From NCBI GenBank assembly GCA_028023455.1, contig JAQFVV010012510.1, positions 436,001-500,000 on the forward strand: 64,000 bases of DNA, in the 5' to 3' direction. Both the position numbers and the translations under genes were made by a program. Shown here piece after piece: positions 61,471-64,000 of this stretch. This DNA comes from Epiperipatus broadwayi (Eukaryota > Onychophora > Udeonychophora > Euonychophora > Peripatidae). Numbering within the stretch: position 1 is the first letter of the stretch; each line of letters begins with the position of its first letter. The notes under the pieces are model-generated. The model ran no database searches, was not told where the DNA came from, and saw nothing but the letters and a program-made list of their open reading frames with translations.

Positions 61471-64000
61471 TCTTCAAAGGAACTTTATTGAGGAATCATA
61501 ATAGGTTACAGATCAATTCCAAAAAAAAACTATACTTATGAGGACAAATATTAAACATTACAATGATAAAGAAAAAAAGAAAAACAACATGTATAATAAA
61601 TAAATAAATTTTGAATACTTTATAAGAATATACTATTTTTATACTGCTGTTTTTAAATTATTATAAAATATGGGCTACAGGTTTGTTCCGTTGTTTTATT
61701 AAGCTATATGGCTGCAAATACATCTGGTGAAGCCATTTTTTTAACTCTCAGCTTCAATTGTTCTAATTTATTTAAAAATATTAGGATGTTACCTTGTGTT
61801 ATTCCCAAATATACATGTGCATTTTGTACAACATAATGCATATAGATTAAATGTGGTAGCACATATATTTGGAAAAAAATCTTTAGTCAAATAAATTTAT
61901 TATAGTTTTAACGTAACTAAAATTGTTTCTATATATTTTTGAGATTAACGTTTTTACTCCTGCATGGTCAGAGCATTCATAGAGAATACAAAATTGTGCT
62001 TGGTTCTTCTGATACAATTGACATATGGAATCCACATTAGAATAGAATCTTTTGTATTTGAGAAAAAATAGAGAGGACAAAGCCATTACATTAATTTTCA
62101 GAAAGAAGTCCCAAATATTTTGCCTCAAGGAACCAATTTTTAAATTTGTGTTGCTTGTTTTAAATATAGCAGAATTAAGATTAGTTGAATGGCTAGTGTG
62201 ACGTAATTCAAAAACGTTCATATATGTAGGTTTTTATTGTAGTTATATAAAGTTTATCTTTGGAATTTTGCAAAGAACTAAATAATGATATTAAAAAATT
62301 AATCATGGGATGTGATCTGTCTGTAGGAGTTATCTTTAGTCTATGTTCCGGTAAAGAAAATTGTTTAATCATGGATATTAGAAGATTTATTAGTTTTTGA
62401 ACATTAACGTCTTTCATGGAATACAGGCCTAAGCCATTAGGAACTAGAGTAAATTTAGACATTTTATAGACATAGCTACTGTGTTTCTTCTCCATAATAT
62501 CTTTATGCAGAGAGAATTTACATGTTATTAGAGATTTTGTGAATTGTAAGATGGGTAAAAAATATAAAATTTTGTTACTATTAATTGGTTAAAACTAATA
62601 CTTTTGAATATAGTGATAGATACATTTTTTGTCAAGCATTGGTAGTCGAGAGGTCAGCGACAGCTGCTTTACAAGCAGTTGTCCCAGGTTAGTGGGTTCA
62701 CTTCCCAGCTGATGCTATGACACATGAGGAAAGAAAAGTCACAAGTTTTTCCATTTCCTTTTTAAGTTTTCTTTGCATCTTCATTTGAATACTATTAACA
62801 CTCAAATAGAAATGGAAGCCAAGGAAAGTAGACGTTTTTCTATGAAAAAACCTGAGTTATGCTGTTAAATTTAAGATTATATTTTTGTGTATCCTTGTAA
62901 ATTGTTAAGTAGTGTGGAAATTTGTTTCTTTGGTGTTAAATGTTTTGTAATATCATCCACACATGCTATGCATGAAACATTTGTTTTTATTCCCAATACA
63001 AACATACCAGGTATTTTTTGTTCAAAAAGGTTAATATATATAGTGAACAGAAAATGTGCTGGGATGTGACCATTAAGAAACTAATTGATATGGAATAAAT
63101 AATGGTGACATTTTCCCATTTAGTGTTATATGTATTTTCAAACTTAGGAGGGGATTACTAAGCAAGTATAGCATAGACTGAGGTATTTTGGTTCCAATAA
63201 GACTTTGAATAAGGATACCAGATAATACTGAATGAAGGCTGCTTTTATATCAAATTACACTGCAATTGGCCAGATTTTTTTTTACTCAAAATTGCATCTA
63301 GAATTGATTTATATAAAAAGCTACTTGTTCAGCAGATGAGCATATTTTGGCAAATGTTTTTGATAATAGATGTTTTTATTTCATCTTTGTACTCATTCTA
63401 AAAATTTAATGTCTTGAGGACCCATATATATAGATCATATTTTTGTAAAAAAGACATTGGCATGTGTTTTTTAATAAAAAATTCCATTGATTTTGGATAT
63501 AATCTTTGTACTTTATATAATTTTTTGATAAAAAAAAACTGCAAGATTTACAAGAAATAGGTTTGTGAATTGATTCAAATGTGCAAAAATAAATGTAATT
63601 ATGACATATTTTCTTGGAATCCAAGAGTCTGACATAATAGCTAACTTCAGTGCAAAATCACAATTAAAAAATTTACATCATCCTCTTGTTAATCCAGAAA
63701 ATTAGGGTCAGATTGAAATGTTGCTACTGCTCATAATTTTTGTTTGAAGTGGGTGTATAATATTTCACTTAAATTATTTTCTGGTTTTGACTGTACTTTC
63801 AATATTTAAAACAGATGTGAAAGAATATCATAGTGGTCAACAAATATAACCTCTGGTTCAGCTGTTGTGGATATGTTAGAAAGATTTTTTTGGTACTTAT
63901 AATGTAATTGGGCTTAGCCACTTGATGGTGTTCTGGCTTGCCAAAACACCTAACAAATACTGTTTACAAGGTCTGACTTACTGCTATAGAAAACATCTAT
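61471..64000 (-). pseudogene. Tx1/L1-like LINE ORF2, 3' half (runs off the window)
   Basis: The minus strand from 64000 to 61883 encodes reverse transcriptase remnants in shifting frames. These are a SILDAIL block (about 63300); FDIKAAF, motif A with the first catalytic Asp (about 63240); LFTIYI, then IPGMFVLGIKT and CVDDI, motif C with the catalytic Asp pair (about 62960-63040). Next come a GLGLYSMKD block (about 62430) and a C-terminal segment with IWDFFLKI and CQLYQKNQAQFCILYEC, a damaged cysteine-histidine motif. Several stops and frameshifts (for example at 62210) make it dead. Beyond the stop at 61883 the 3' UTR carries aataaa near 61485 and ends in the trinucleotide tract. Confidence 0.8.
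62631..62730 (+). mobile_element. tRNA-derived SINE inside the LINE pseudogene
   Basis: Reads gtcaagcattggtagtcgag at the head, gctgctttacaagcagt as anticodon-like arm, ggttcacttcc as B box and gctatgacacatgagg at the end, very close to the copy at 5445-5544. It lies in the interval (62500-62880) that separates the RT core from the C-terminal part of the LINE frame, so it postdates that LINE. No clear flanking duplication. Confidence 0.9.

Noticed and set aside
61265-61541. Poly-Ser and poly-Leu frames
   Set aside because: Translation of the CTA/CTG tract beside the LINE end.

Overview
The window is a strongly AT-rich stretch of an animal genome with no recognisable host gene. Nearly everything that can be identified is mobile or repetitive DNA: tRNA-derived SINEs, LINE and Penelope-like remnants, a piggyBac fossil, a gag-only LTR element, many long inverted (foldback) repeats and long di-, tri- and tetranucleotide tracts. 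This mix, and especially the ~100-bp tRNA-like SINE together with Tx1/L1-like LINEs, Penelope-like fragments and GATA tracts, best fits a cephalopod mollusc (octopus-like). That is a judgement from pattern recognition and was not checked by a database search. The window is probably intergenic or the inside of a very large intron.

Layout. 1-5.4 kb: decayed AT-rich DNA with a Family B fragment, a foldback and a compound GATA/GATG tract. 5.4-14 kb: a SINE with a perfect 17-bp target duplication, a ~1-kb Family A foldback and, at 11.45-13.64 kb, a Family A copy carrying a truncated LINE and a 911-bp foldback nested inside it. 14.2-19.5 kb: a locally GC-rich block, a decayed LINE (endonuclease and reverse transcriptase remnants) split by a hairpin, an 870-bp Family B palindrome and a near-perfect 540-bp hairpin. 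19.5-28 kb: more Family A foldbacks, a trinucleotide tract, a 34-bp minisatellite and a Penelope-like GIY-YIG remnant. 28-32 kb: a piggyBac transposase pseudogene followed by tandem cassettes with recurring splice-donor-like sites. 33.1-34.8 kb: a direct/inverted repeat array cut by a 4.5-kb LTR element (34.8-39.3 kb) that has nearly identical 1.6-kb LTRs and only gag inside. 39.3-61 kb: dispersed SINEs, foldbacks and microsatellites, several of them inside terminal-inverted-repeat pairs. 61.5-64 kb: the 3' half of a Tx1/L1-like LINE on the minus strand, carrying a SINE and ending in a trinucleotide tract.

The most interesting theme is a set of palindromic elements (Families A and B and the 12.5-kb foldback). 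They look like foldback DNA transposons but are flanked by 12-15 bp direct repeats, the length expected of target-primed retrotransposition. In the two best-preserved examples the terminal sequence also recurs at the palindrome centre, so each half looks like an element with direct terminal repeats joined head-to-head to its mirror copy. Penelope-like elements are known for tandem and inverted copies and for hammerhead-like motifs. Both a Penelope remnant and several hammerhead-like cores occur here, which suggests, without proving it, that such machinery mobilised these elements.
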